A DNA stretch of 64,000 bases from Lachnospiraceae bacterium V9D3004 (GCA_000621985.1 JHWW01000006.1:124001-188000); one strand, 5' to 3'. Counted from the stretch's first letter, positions 27,173 to 37,000 are shown. Notes: a model not told the origin generated them from the letters alone. Numbers and translations: made by a program.

Positions 27173-27286
27173 CCCGTTACATTCATTCCTTTCCAATACA
27201 TAAATAAACAAACTGATCTGCAGTTACCGTTGGCTTCAGCATAAACACCCGTAATACTATAATCCGAATCGAAGCCCACGCTTGCA

Positions 27287-27315
27287 ATTATATCACCGAA
27301 CATTTGATTTGTCCA
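27287..27315 (-). promoter_or_regulatory. Promoter of the nrdD-nrdG-dut operon
   Basis: The -35 TGGACA (27315-27310) and -10 TATAAT (27292-27287) have a 17-bp spacer. The proximal NrdR box overlaps the -35. Confidence 0.75.
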
Positions 27316-27358
27316 TATATCTAGGTGAATGTAAAAGATGCGCACACTATATATAGTG
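27313..27358 (-). promoter_or_regulatory. Paired NrdR boxes
   Basis: A perfect palindrome CACTATATATAGTG at 27345-27358 matches the core of the NrdR consensus (ACACwATATaTwGtgT). A weaker partner CCATATATCTAGG at 27313-27325 lies with centres about 32 bp apart, the three-helical-turn spacing known for NrdR box pairs. The proximal box overlaps the -35, consistent with repression when dATP/ATP load NrdR. nrdR itself is not in the window. Confidence 0.8.
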
Positions 27359-27464
27359 CACGCATCACATCCGCATTTTTCTAAGAACCACATTTGTAGT
27401 CTGAAAAAACAGCAATATGTTTTTAGGGAAATTTAATTGTATTTTAATCTTTGTAAGCGTACCG

Positions 27465-27538
27465 CACCCCCTGAAATCATAATGATTTCAGACGGAAAGC
27501 TTGCTTTCCGGATGGAATTAATATGATTTCAGGGGGTG
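27465..27538. repeat. Long inverted repeat between the nrdD promoter and the sigma-like gene
   Basis: Arms of 16 bp, CACCCCCTGAAATCAT (27465-27480) and ATGATTTCAGGGGGTG (27523-27538), match perfectly. They enclose a second small hairpin GGAAAGCTTGCTTTCC and a third arm copy AATGATTTCAG. It sits just downstream of the sigma-like gene stop and may terminate it, or may be a small palindromic element. Confidence 0.65.
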
Positions 27539-27551
27539 TGGAACACATAAG

Positions 27552-28472
27552 TTACTCCTTACCTACTTCTATCGAGTCACCCGATATCCTTATTATATCT
27601 CTGATCTCAGACACAGGTATGTGTGTGAACTGTGACAATTCGGTTATGGTTGCTATCCTTCCGTATTCTTTGGCAAGAGTTTTAACGGCTTCATTAATAA
27701 GTCCCGCCTTTGCGATCGTTGCGGCCAGATTACTCTCCTGTTCTATCACAGAATCAATATGTTCCACAATTCCGGAGCGGATCTGCTTACGCAGATAATC
27801 CTCGCATATTGCAGCTGCTTTTTTATCAGGTCCTAACGGTTCCTCGAATAAGCCGTCAAGCTCTTTTACGCCTATAACAAGTGCAAGATTACCTTCCTGT
27901 ATAAGCTCGTCTGCCGACACACCTTTTCCCGAATATCTTGATGCTATGTTGATCACTGTGACCAGATGTCTCTCCATGATCATATTCTTATCCGCATCAT
28001 CCGCCATTCCGGACAAAAGCCTCCTGCATGCCTCTTCAAGCCCGGCCTCATCCACTGTTTCAATTTCCTTTACATTCCTGCGGTAATCCTTGAGACGGTT
28101 GGAAGATTTGCTTAATATACTGTCTTCGCGTCCATAGACACCTCCGGTTCCGGCGTTTTTCTTTTGTTCCTTTTTGTCGGATTCAATTTTTCTTTTACGA
28201 TCAACACCTTCTGCATCTTTAGCATCTTTAGCATCTTCTGCAGCTTCAGTATCACTTTTGGGTGGAGTATTATAATCTTCCACCTTCACATAACCTCTGA
28301 CTGTTATTCCTCCCGAGTACATATAGTCATATATATATTCCAGCTGATGTCCGGTTAGTTCTATCTCACTGAACACATCATCAATATCGCCTGTTGAGAT
28401 ACTGTTATTATTTGCCCTGGCATAATCCATAAGATCATTGAGCATTTCCATGAACAATTTCTGATTATCCAT
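27552..28472 (-). CDS. Degenerate sigma-70-like protein without region 4
   Basis: The 306-residue protein begins MDNQKLFMEMLNDLMDYARA and NNNSISTGDIDDVF, with ELTGHQLEYIYDYM; this resembles sigma region 1.1 and its linker. After a charged, low-complexity stretch (about residues 80-120: DAKDAKDAEGVDRKRK), residues about 170-225 resemble region 2.1-2.2 (VINIASRYSGKGVSADELIQ, EGNLALVIGV). The C-terminus resembles region 3 (RIATITELSQFTHIPVSEIR). The aromatic region 2.3-2.4 that melts and reads the -10 box is not evident, and region 4 is absent. It may be an anti-sigma or sigma-derived modulator. GGGAGG upstream supports the ATG at 28472. Its promoter and targets are unknown. Confidence 0.6.
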   Translation of the reverse strand: MDNQKLFMEMLNDLMDYARANNNSISTGDIDDVFSEIELTGHQLEYIYDYMYSGGITVRGYVKVEDYNTPPKSDTEAAEDAKDAKDAEGVDRKRKIESDKKEQKKNAGTGGVYGREDSILSKSSNRLKDYRRNVKEIETVDEAGLEEACRRLLSGMADDADKNMIMERHLVTVINIASRYSGKGVSADELIQEGNLALVIGVKELDGLFEEPLGPDKKAAAICEDYLRKQIRSGIVEHIDSVIEQESNLAATIAKAGLINEAVKTLAKEYGRIATITELSQFTHIPVSEIRDIIRISGDSIEVGKE

Positions 28473-28553
28473 ATACCGGCGCCTCCCTGTGTATGTATTA
28501 TAAATCATAGTCGAAAACATGCTTTTCTGATAGAATTATAACAATTTCCTGTT

Positions 28554-29085
28554 TTACTGAACACTATCATTATATTCTTCCGACTTGGTTGATATTCTGA
28601 ATTCATCAAGAATTTCTTTATTAGGTATTGATACTTCTTTGGTATTGCTGTTATATCTGAGATATCCAAGATGTACGAGTAAAGCAAACACATCATCTTT
28701 TCCATGAAATGATGTCATATCATTCTGATATGTTCTAATATCTATCTTAACCTCATCATCCGTAAATCCGGTATACGGAGCAAGCTGCATAGGTGTTATT
28801 ATTGAGAATTCCCTAAACATATTAAGCGCTGAGTGCCTGCCATACTTCTTGATTGGAAGTATTCCTGAAGAGTTGTCTGCTGTCACCCTTACCGTAATAT
28901 GCTGCAAGCATATTGGCTGCAATAGACTTGCCGAAGCGGCGCGGACGAGACACACTGACATAACATTGTTCAGTGTTAACTATAGAATTGATATAATCAA
29001 TCATACCTGTCTTATCGACATATATCTCGGATGATATAGTTCTTTGAAATTTAACAGTGCCGGGATTAAGATATGTTCCCATAAT
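28554..29085 (-). pseudogene. Decayed AAA-ATPase_like gene
   Basis: The 5' part reads MGTYLNPGTVKFQRTISSEI with VDKTGMIDYIN and the P-loop SRPRRFGKSIAANMLAAYYG, then runs into a stop at about 28822. The continuation lies in another frame: SSGILPIKKYGRHSALNMFR, EFSIITPMQLAPYTGFTDDE and HGKDDVFALLVHLGYLRYNS. Compared with the intact homologue at 4067-5695, some 170 residues including Walker B are deleted at the frame break and the PD-(D/E)XK end is lost. This is a deletion derivative, not a functional enzyme. Confidence 0.8.
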
Positions 29086-29190
29086 AATGCACCTCGCAAT
29101 AATACTCAATAATTTTTATTGTCTTACGCACATTATACAATAGTAATGGTTATGAATCAAGCTAAAAAAGCGAGCAGGCGGGCAGGAAAT

Positions 29191-29329
29191 GGTTAGGTAT
29201 CCTGCATTCACGGGGCGTTTGACGACGTCGGCACTTAACGGCTACGAGCTGAAAGCGAAGTAGGCGTTTATGTGTCCGTTACGTCGGAGACGAGCGGGAG
29301 CGTCCCCGCGAATGCAGGTTTACCTAACC
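29191..29329. repeat. About 139-bp element with terminal inverted repeats
   Basis: Left arm 29191-29215 (GGTTAGGTA, CCTGCATTC, CGGGG) is nearly complementary to the right arm 29304-29329 (CCCCG, GAATGCAGG, TACCTAACC). The interior is GC-richer than the surroundings and carries CGACGTCGG and CCGTTACGTCGG segments. No coding frame is apparent. It directly abuts the tandem repeat at 29330 and looks like a small palindromic (MITE-like or structured RNA) element. Confidence 0.6.
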
Positions 29330-29515
29330 GCACCTAATGATCTCCAGGCATCACACCATCAGCTCGTTGTCGCATAGCGCCAACGAGCAATGGTGTGGGC
29401 AGAGACGCTTCGCGTCTTGCCCGCACCTAATGATCTCCAGGCATCACACCATCAGCTCGTTGTCGCATAGCGCCAACGAGCAATGGTGTGGGCAGAGACG
29501 CTTCGCGTCTTGCCC
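29330..29515. repeat. Exact 93-bp tandem duplication, each unit with two hairpins
   Basis: Two units, 29330-29422 and 29423-29515, appear identical and are followed by a 5-bp start of a third. Each unit contains a 20-bp arm ATCTCCAGGCATCACACCAT, a large hairpin (CACACCAT..GCTCGTTG with CAACGAGC..ATGGTGTG) and a second hairpin (GGGCAGAGACG with CGTCTTGCCC). The 20-bp arm is repeated in inverted form at 29581-29600, touching the ilvC stop codon. See the findings. Confidence 0.85.
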
Positions 29516-29520
29516 GCACC

Positions 29521-29580
29521 ATGAAGACACAAAAATTCCCCATCGAAAGCGAGCTTTCGTGGGGAATTGTATGTGTCTTC
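29521..29580 (-). terminator. Nested palindrome forming the ilvC terminator
   Basis: An outer helix ATGAAGACACA/TGTGTCTTCAT encloses an inner stem TTCCCC..CGAAAGC with GCTTTCG..GGGGAA. On the minus strand the inner stem is followed by TTTTTG, making an intrinsic terminator about 35 bp past the ilvC stop codon. The outer 11-bp helix is unusual for a terminator and suggests an added palindromic element. Confidence 0.75.
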
Positions 29581-29599
29581 ATGGTGTGATGCCTGGAGA

Positions 29600-30664
<1,065 letters not shown>

Positions 30665-30704
30665 TCATATTCAAAACCCATACTGTTAACGTAACTATGA
30701 ATCG

Positions 30705-31211
30705 TCAGTCTTCAACACTTATCCCTCTTGTGAGTCCTGTAATTCCGGTACGAACAAGTTCTTTTATCTCAAAACCATCCAACAGCTTAATAAATGCATC
30801 AACCTTGTTGGTAGATCCGGTAAGCTCCATCATCATAAAATCAGCCGAAACATCAACAACGTTAGCTCTGAAAATGTTAGCTATTGTATTAAGTTCAGTC
30901 CTCTCTGCGTGAGTGGTGGCAACCTTTATGAGCACAAGCTCCCTGCATACCGAAGTAGTCGGGAACAGCTCAACTATCTCCCTCACGTCTTCAAGCTTGG
31001 ATAACTGCTTGGTTATCTGTTCAAGGATCGCCTCATCTCCCGTTACGGCCACAGTCATTCTTGATATCTCTGAATTCTCAGTCTCACCTACGGTAAGACT
31101 GTCTATATTATATCCTCTTCTGCTGAACAGGCCGGCAACTCTGCTGAGTACACCTGCCGTATTATCAACGAGAATTGACAATACCATTGTCTTATTACCG
31201 CCTTTGCCCAT
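30705..31211 (-). CDS. ilvN: Acetolactate synthase small (regulatory) subunit
   Basis: The 168-residue protein has an N-terminal ACT domain (MVLSILVDNTAGVLSRVAGL, FSRRGYNIDSLTVGETE) and the C-terminal half typical of IlvN/IlvH (ELVLIKVATTHAERTELNTI). It binds valine and modulates the catalytic subunit, which is not in the window. GGAGG is 13 nt from the ATG, somewhat far. It is transcribed with ilvC from the promoter at 31260-31288. Confidence 0.92.
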   Translation of the reverse strand: MGKGGNKTMVLSILVDNTAGVLSRVAGLFSRRGYNIDSLTVGETENSEISRMTVAVTGDEAILEQITKQLSKLEDVREIVELFPTTSVCRELVLIKVATTHAERTELNTIANIFRANVVDVSADFMMMELTGSTNKVDAFIKLLDGFEIKELVRTGITGLTRGISVED

Positions 31212-31259
31212 AATCCTATCTCAACCTCCAATAAGCATTTAAACAACAACATAAAATTT

Positions 31260-31288
31260 ATTTTAACAACTTGTGTTTTTTTTGTCAA
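31260..31288 (-). promoter_or_regulatory. Promoter of ilvN-ilvC
   Basis: A consensus -35 TTGACA (31288-31283) and a -10 TAAAAT (31265-31260) are spaced by 17 bp. No T-box or leader peptide was recognised in the short leader. Confidence 0.75.
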
Positions 31289-31296
31289 CACAGAGC

Positions 31297-34110
31297 TTAT
31301 GATGTATGCGGAAGATATTTGCCGAGCATTATCTTCAGTCTGTCCATATCGATAGGCTTTGCAACATAATCCGTAAAGCCCGCATCCATGTAAAATTCTC
31401 TCATACCCATTATCGCATTGGCTGTCATTATGATAACAGGAACATTTCTGTTGATATTCTCCGGAGTATCATTAAGCATATAGAGAGTCTCTATTCCGTC
31501 AAGCTCCGGCATCAGGTGATCCATGAAAATGATGTCATACTTCTTCTCGCATGCTTTTTCGATGCCTGCTTTACCTGACATCACAGTATCAACTTCACAG
31601 CCGAGATTCTTAAGCATCTTTTCGGCAACCATAAGATTGATCTTATTATCATCTATTACAAGTATCTTTGTTCCGTCAAAATTGGTTCTGTCATCGATGA
31701 TCTCCCTTAGAGCCGTATCCTCCTGCTCGTACACATTTATCTTTGAATCCATGTCGAGCACCGTCTGCGGGATTCTTACAAAAAATGTCGAGCCGCGTCC
31801 GTACACACTCTGTACGGATATCATTCCGCCCATCATATTAAGCAGTCTGCTGGTGATGGTCATTCCGAGTCCTGTTCCCTCAATGGAACGGTTCTGTATC
31901 ATATCAAGCCTCTCAAATGATTCGAACAGGCTTCCCATATTCTCCTCTTTGATACCGACGCCCGTATCCGTAACGGCTGCAATGATCTCAATATGTCTGT
32001 CATCTATCTTTTTATAACTGAGATCAAAGGTGATCTTACCTTTCTGTGTATATTTTACGGCGTTGGTAAGTATATTGGTAATTATCTGTTTGATCCTTAT
32101 ATCATCTCCGTAAAGCTTATCCGGAATGTTAGGATTGATCTTTATCTCAAAGGCAAGTCCCTTATCCTCTGCACGGACTTTGATCATTGACGTAAGATTC
32201 GTTATCACTTTGGACAATGAATATTCAACATCTATGATATCCATCTTGCCCGACTCAATCTTGGAAAAATCAAGGATATCATTGATAAGCGCAAGAAGTG
32301 TCTTTCCGGATGAAAGCACTACCGAAGCACTCTTTCTGGTCTCTTCTTCCTTAGTCTCACGTATTATCATCTCATTCATTCCTATGATACCGTTAAGAGG
32401 TGTCCTGATCTCATGAGACATATTGGCAAGAAATGAACTCTTGGCTGCATTGGAACGCTCTGCCTCTTCAACAGCTTCGCTGAGCATTTTCATATCAGCA
32501 AGCTCTTTTTTCTTATTGACATCATTATCCTTGATAATGATGAATACTTCGTTACGATCGCCAACGGTCGTATAATGGAAAGATATCAGATACCAGCATC
32601 CTTTTGTATTCCTTACTTCGATCACGTCCTTGGATTTGCCTTCGGCAACGGCTTTAACCCTGTCCATAGTGAAATTATCACATAATATCTGTATATCATC
32701 CGTATGGCATGCAGCCGCATGTCTGTTAAATATATCATCAAATGAATCCATCTTGATACGCTCGAACATATTGCCGTCGCTTTCAAGCGAGTAGAACTTG
32801 CCGTCATCAAGGTTGATCTCATATATGTAATCAAAATAATCCTTGAACATCAGTCCGATAACACTGCTCAGATGTATGCTCCTTCTGTAATTGACAACCC
32901 TGTCGGTAATGTCCTGATACATAATGACCGCTCTGCCGGTATTGATAGGCATAAATGTAATGCCGATCCACATGGTTTTCTGGTCTATTATTATCTTATG
33001 CTCGGAATATATTCTCTTTTCGGGATTCTTACACAGCTCACATATTTTTTCAAATGAGAACATCTCTCTTTCTTTCGGTGTCAGACTGTCTTCGGAGATT
33101 CCCGACATTATCCTGTCAATACCCTTGTTATAATCCATGACTCCGAACCATCTCATATCCACATTGTCTGGGTGTTTGATGGTTTCGATCGTGGCTTCTT
33201 CAATATTTACAAGATATACTGCACGGTAAGTCTCAGTAAATGCAACAAGAATATCTGCGTATTCTTCCTTCTGTATCCACTCGAATATTGTATTCGACCA
33301 TGCTTCTTCCTTAAGGGCCATCACGATACCGAACGCATGTCTGTCAATATTCTCATATGTTCTTACGGACTTGACGATCATAACGCAGTTACGCCATTTA
33401 CCGCCTTTATCTTTCATTCTGAATACAAACTTAAATTCCTTGTCTGTTCCCTCTATCTTCCTGTAACTGCTTAATATTCTCTCAAAATCACGGTCATTGA
33501 TCTGGGATCTTAGAATCTCCAGACCGTCATCGAATGATTCAAAATTATTCACCGATGAAGCTATATAATCGAATTCTTCGGTATTGCTGAGTATCTTGAT
33601 CTTTTTACTGAGATAACTGTAATCAAATACTATATTCTCATAATCATTAATGTTTGTTCCGTCCGATAAGATATCGCTTATATTCTGTTCAGTCCCGGGC
33701 GCAGAATATGTAACCATACCGAACACTCCGTGTACCGATCCGTCATCGTCGATACAGGGTCTCTTACTTATATCCATATACTTGACACTGCCGTCTACAT
33801 AATATGGATTCAGATAGTGGGTTTCTACTTTTTCAGACACTATTTTCTTATCTGTCTTAACATGTTCTTTGGCATATAACTTTGCTTCCGAAAAATCAAA
33901 ATCAGTCTTTCCTATCATGTAACTGACATCTGTATTATTCCTGTTCGCAGATTCCTTACTTACAACTCTGTATACGGAATTGACGTCCTTTAAAAACACA
34001 TTAAGGGGAATAGTTTCCATCATTAATTCGTATTCCTTAACGCGTTTTTTAAGTTCTTCGTTCTCCTGTCTGAGTTTATCCAATTCCATATTATTATCAC
34101 TATCTGCCAT
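31297..34110 (-). CDS. Hybrid histidine kinase with PAS sensors and receiver domain
   Basis: The 937-residue protein starts with a coiled coil (LDKLRQENEELKKRVKEYEL). A PAS-like domain follows (PLNVFLKDVNSVYRVVSKES, about residues 30-135), then further PAS-like segments to about residue 540. The kinase core has H-box NMSHEIRTPLNGIIG (His near 566), then GDDIRIKQIITNILTNAVKY, DTGVGIKEEN and GTGLGMTITSRLL. The C-terminal receiver has DIIFMDHLMPELDG with phospho-Asp near 864 and a late VAKPID. It lacks transmembrane segments, so it is a cytoplasmic sensor. No output regulator is adjacent; signal and target are unknown. A 12-bp hairpin lies in its 5' leader (34146-34203). GGGGAG supports the ATG. 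Confidence 0.92.
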   Translation of the reverse strand: MADSDNNMELDKLRQENEELKKRVKEYELMMETIPLNVFLKDVNSVYRVVSKESANRNNTDVSYMIGKTDFDFSEAKLYAKEHVKTDKKIVSEKVETHYLNPYYVDGSVKYMDISKRPCIDDDGSVHGVFGMVTYSAPGTEQNISDILSDGTNINDYENIVFDYSYLSKKIKILSNTEEFDYIASSVNNFESFDDGLEILRSQINDRDFERILSSYRKIEGTDKEFKFVFRMKDKGGKWRNCVMIVKSVRTYENIDRHAFGIVMALKEEAWSNTIFEWIQKEEYADILVAFTETYRAVYLVNIEEATIETIKHPDNVDMRWFGVMDYNKGIDRIMSGISEDSLTPKEREMFSFEKICELCKNPEKRIYSEHKIIIDQKTMWIGITFMPINTGRAVIMYQDITDRVVNYRRSIHLSSVIGLMFKDYFDYIYEINLDDGKFYSLESDGNMFERIKMDSFDDIFNRHAAACHTDDIQILCDNFTMDRVKAVAEGKSKDVIEVRNTKGCWYLISFHYTTVGDRNEVFIIIKDNDVNKKKELADMKMLSEAVEEAERSNAAKSSFLANMSHEIRTPLNGIIGMNEMIIRETKEEETRKSASVVLSSGKTLLALINDILDFSKIESGKMDIIDVEYSLSKVITNLTSMIKVRAEDKGLAFEIKINPNIPDKLYGDDIRIKQIITNILTNAVKYTQKGKITFDLSYKKIDDRHIEIIAAVTDTGVGIKEENMGSLFESFERLDMIQNRSIEGTGLGMTITSRLLNMMGGMISVQSVYGRGSTFFVRIPQTVLDMDSKINVYEQEDTALREIIDDRTNFDGTKILVIDDNKINLMVAEKMLKNLGCEVDTVMSGKAGIEKACEKKYDIIFMDHLMPELDGIETLYMLNDTPENINRNVPVIIMTANAIMGMREFYMDAGFTDYVAKPIDMDRLKIMLGKYLPHTS

Positions 34111-34145
34111 ATTAACATCTCCCCGGGATGATAATTACATTAACC

Positions 34146-34203
34146 GTTCAGCACCCCGGTGTTCACCTGCCTAAAAGAGCAATGAACTCTAGGGGTGCTG
34201 AAC
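34146..34203. repeat. Perfect 12-bp inverted repeat in the hybrid kinase leader
   Basis: Arms GTTCAGCACCCC (34146-34157) and GGGGTGCTGAAC (34192-34203) match perfectly, extended by AAC/GTT after a mismatch. It lies about 36 bp upstream of the kinase start codon. A second hairpin, AGGGCGCTTCCC/GGGAAGCGCCCT, lies at 34253-34285. The rest of this 358-bp gene-free stretch shows only the dispersed repeat at 34365. Confidence 0.6.
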
Positions 34204-34252
34204 AGTTACATAGTTACGTTCATTTTAACATACATACGCTAGCAATGTAAAG

Positions 34253-34285
34253 AGGGCGCTTCCCTGTTTTTACGGGAAGCGCCCT
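34253..34285. repeat. Twelve-bp stem hairpin without T-run
   Basis: AGGGCGCTTCCC (34253-34264) and GGGAAGCGCCCT (34274-34285) flank a T-rich 9-nt loop. It might terminate or insulate between the GH10 gene and the kinase gene. No T tract follows on either strand. Confidence 0.6.
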
Positions 34286-34364
34286 TACGTTATCTTAATT
34301 CTAAATTATTCCGTCAACGACCTGCCACACATCTGAAAAACTTCCATTCGTTTTGTCATACGAA

Positions 34365-34397
34365 CATTTCGCACTTCGTGCTCCATGTTCCCCCCGC
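34365..34397. repeat. Dispersed hairpin repeat, copy 2
   Basis: CGCACTTCGTGCTC followed by CATGTTCCCCCC closely matches 18614-18646. Both copies sit in intergenic DNA. Confidence 0.55.
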
Positions 34398-34468
34398 AGA
34401 CCAATATCATACCCTTACAGGCATGGCATCCATAGTCGTATCAGTACCATTATGTGTTATTGTCCTGA

Positions 34469-36697
34469 TCAGTCCTGCGGCCATGTTCCGCCGAATGCTT
34501 CGTAGATAGATCTGAATGACTTCTTAGCTGTCAGTGTCTCATCGAACAGTCCGCTGTATGGAGTATAGATATCATACTCATACTCGTCATCAGTGTAATT
34601 GAGTGTCGGATCATCTACAAATGCCCAAAGTGACATACTTGTGAATGCATTGTTAGTCTCTTCGTTGATATCAGCGAGCATGCTGAACATTCTGCTTGCG
34701 AAATCAGCATGAGCGTTCATGTACTGATCCGTATTGGTGAAGTTTCTCATAGCCATCTCTGTAAGCTGAACCTTAACTCCTGCATTTGAAAGCTCTTTGA
34801 TAGTATCCTTAACACCTGAGATGAGGTTATCACCAAGGCAGTTGCTCTGCTGTCCGTATCCGAGATATCCCTGCATACCTACAGTGTCAACGAGTTTCTC
34901 GTCAGCATTAAGATATTTTACAAGATTGATAACAGTCTTTCTCTTGTTGATTCCGTATGTCTGGAATACATTGTAATCATTATATACCAGATCAATATTC
35001 TTTATATTATTGTCGGTAAGTGTTTTTCTTGCATACTGGAATGAAAGCTTAACGTAATCTTCTCCGAGAACCTCATAGAACGGATTAAGCTCACCGTTTC
35101 TCTTTGATCTGATAAGGTATGTTCCTGCACCCTTGTCATTGTCATCATTGTTATCTGTAAGTCCTTCATTTACAACATCCCAGCAATAGATGAGTCCTGG
35201 ATATTTCTCTTCGAAATGAAGGATAACCTGATTGATATATGACTCAAGTCTTGCTTTCATTGTATCTGCATCAACACGGTTTGTTACATTGCCTTCTGCA
35301 TCTGTCTTGTTATCTTCGTAACCTACGTTGAAGAACCACTGGCACATACTCTGATCCCATACAAGCGCATGACCACGGATCTTAAGGTTATTCTCCTTAG
35401 CCCATTCACATATAGCGTCAGCCTGTGACCAGTTCATACCTGTAGGCATTCCGTCCTTAGATTCTTTACATGCACTCTGATTAAGAAGTGAATATGCCTT
35501 GAATTCGTTCGCAGCTGTTATACTGTCACAATGCTTCTTAACAAGATTAGCGAATTCCTTATCCTGAATAGTATTGTAAGTAACAACCGTACCGAACTTA
35601 TATCCTTTTGCTTCGGTAAGTGATGCGAGTGAATCATACTTGTCACTTACGATCTCTGATGAATCCTGCTGTCTTGTGGAATAGATTCCCTTAGCACTTG
35701 AAGTGCATCCTACAGTATTGAATGTAAGACTTACAGGATATGATTTGCCGCCGTATACAGCATACATATCATACAGACAGTATCTCTGAAGCTCTTTTGC
35801 TGTCTTCTCGGGATCAATGTAGAATGCGAAAGTGATTCTCTCGTTGGTGATGGCATCAAGTGCATCTCCCGAAAGATCAACGCTTACTTCCTGTCCGATC
35901 TGACCATTGGTTGTGAATGATCCTACTTTGGCACTTGCCTGGTTAGCTGCATTAAGACTTCTTGATGATGTCTCTGTCACACCCTTGTCCCAGCTGCCAA
36001 CATATACTCCAACTTCAAAAGAAGACTCTGAATCGATCTTGAATGTAAGCTTCTCAACAGCTTTTGCTTCTTTGTTAACTTCTTTTGAATCTGCCATTAC
36101 ATAATTCACATACAGGTTATCCTTACCCTTCGATGACTTGTTTCCGTCATATGAAGCATAGTATCCTGCCTGATCATAATACGGAACCTTTGAAGGCTCA
36201 GGTGTAGCTGACGGTTCAGCGGTTGTCTGTCCTGCCGGAACCTGTGTTGCCTGACCTGCAGCAGGTGCGGTAGCTGTAGCCTGTACTGCCGCTGCCGAAG
36301 CTGACGGTGATACATTGGCTGAAGCATCGGTAACCGTAATAGTGCAACTAAGCTTTACTGTTGCCTTCTTGCTCTTGATCTTGTAAGTAACCTTACCTGT
36401 TATCTTCTGTTTTCCTACTGCCTTACCTTTAACGGTAACGGAAGTATTGTTTGCTTTACTGAGTGTAACTGCCTTACTCTTCTTGGGAGTCCAAGCGGTC
36501 TTGACGATCTTCTTAACACCTTTGGTCTTCTTGACCTTGATCTTGAATTTCTCTCCTACTTTGATACTCTTGCTCTTTGCATTAAGCTTTGGCTTTGCAG
36601 CGGCAGCGCTTGCGGAATTATCAACCGAAGCAACGCTGATACTTGTCACAGCCATTGCAATTGCGAGAGCACCTGACAAAATTCTGCTTTTTTTCAT
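34469..36697 (-). CDS. Secreted GH10 xylanase with extra non-catalytic domain
   Basis: The 742-residue protein starts MKKSRILSGALAIAMAVTSI, a signal peptide, with GGAGG upstream of the ATG at 36697. A Lys-rich Ig-like domain (about residues 35-125) is followed by an Ala/Thr/Gln/Pro linker. Next comes an unrecognised beta-rich module (about 180-330: YYASYDGNKSSKGKDNLYVN through DPEKTAKELQRYCLYDMYAV) that could be a carbohydrate-binding domain. Last is a GH10 barrel with TAANEFKAYS, IRGHALVWDQSMCQWFF, YCWDVVNEG (acid/base) and VQLTEMAMR (nucleophile). It cleaves xylan outside the cell. It is diverged from the two tandem enzymes at 13-17 kb. TAANEF replaces the usual TAENEM. Confidence 0.93.
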   Translation of the reverse strand: MKKSRILSGALAIAMAVTSISVASVDNSASAAAAKPKLNAKSKSIKVGEKFKIKVKKTKGVKKIVKTAWTPKKSKAVTLSKANNTSVTVKGKAVGKQKITGKVTYKIKSKKATVKLSCTITVTDASANVSPSASAAAVQATATAPAAGQATQVPAGQTTAEPSATPEPSKVPYYDQAGYYASYDGNKSSKGKDNLYVNYVMADSKEVNKEAKAVEKLTFKIDSESSFEVGVYVGSWDKGVTETSSRSLNAANQASAKVGSFTTNGQIGQEVSVDLSGDALDAITNERITFAFYIDPEKTAKELQRYCLYDMYAVYGGKSYPVSLTFNTVGCTSSAKGIYSTRQQDSSEIVSDKYDSLASLTEAKGYKFGTVVTYNTIQDKEFANLVKKHCDSITAANEFKAYSLLNQSACKESKDGMPTGMNWSQADAICEWAKENNLKIRGHALVWDQSMCQWFFNVGYEDNKTDAEGNVTNRVDADTMKARLESYINQVILHFEEKYPGLIYCWDVVNEGLTDNNDDNDKGAGTYLIRSKRNGELNPFYEVLGEDYVKLSFQYARKTLTDNNIKNIDLVYNDYNVFQTYGINKRKTVINLVKYLNADEKLVDTVGMQGYLGYGQQSNCLGDNLISGVKDTIKELSNAGVKVQLTEMAMRNFTNTDQYMNAHADFASRMFSMLADINEETNNAFTSMSLWAFVDDPTLNYTDDEYEYDIYTPYSGLFDETLTAKKSFRSIYEAFGGTWPQD

Positions 36698-36949
36698 CTT
36701 ATCATCCTCCATAAAAAAATATCCTGCAACTGCCGGTTCTCATCGATTCCGGACAGTCACCTGTATAACGGCTGTTATGTTTTTAATTACAGCCTTCTTA
36801 TAAGAAGCAGGCCTCCATGCGACCGGAATATAATCCCGCTTCGTATAATTCATTGTCATTCACTATTCGTAGCTTCTCAATAATATATCTCAATTGTGTC
36901 AATTTTGTATCGCTGCATTGCTGTTGCATCGCTATTTCCTACGTAATAA

Positions 36950-36993
36950 AAGAAAATGCTCCGAAGACTTATATGAAAATAAATCTTCAGAGC
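36950..36993 (-). terminator. Terminator after tRNA-Gln
   Basis: Stem GCTCTGAAGAT/GTCTTCGGAGC with an AT-rich loop is followed on the minus strand by ATTTTCTTTT. Confidence 0.7.
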
Positions 36994-37000
36994 CCATCAG

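Noticed and set aside
27169-27393. A 74-codon minus-strand frame overlapping the start of nrdD.
   Set aside because: It runs through the NrdR boxes and the promoter; no ribosome site and no family resemblance.
29330-29515. Regular repeats considered as a CRISPR array.
   Set aside because: The two units are contiguous, 93 bp long, identical and without unique spacers; no cas genes lie in the window.
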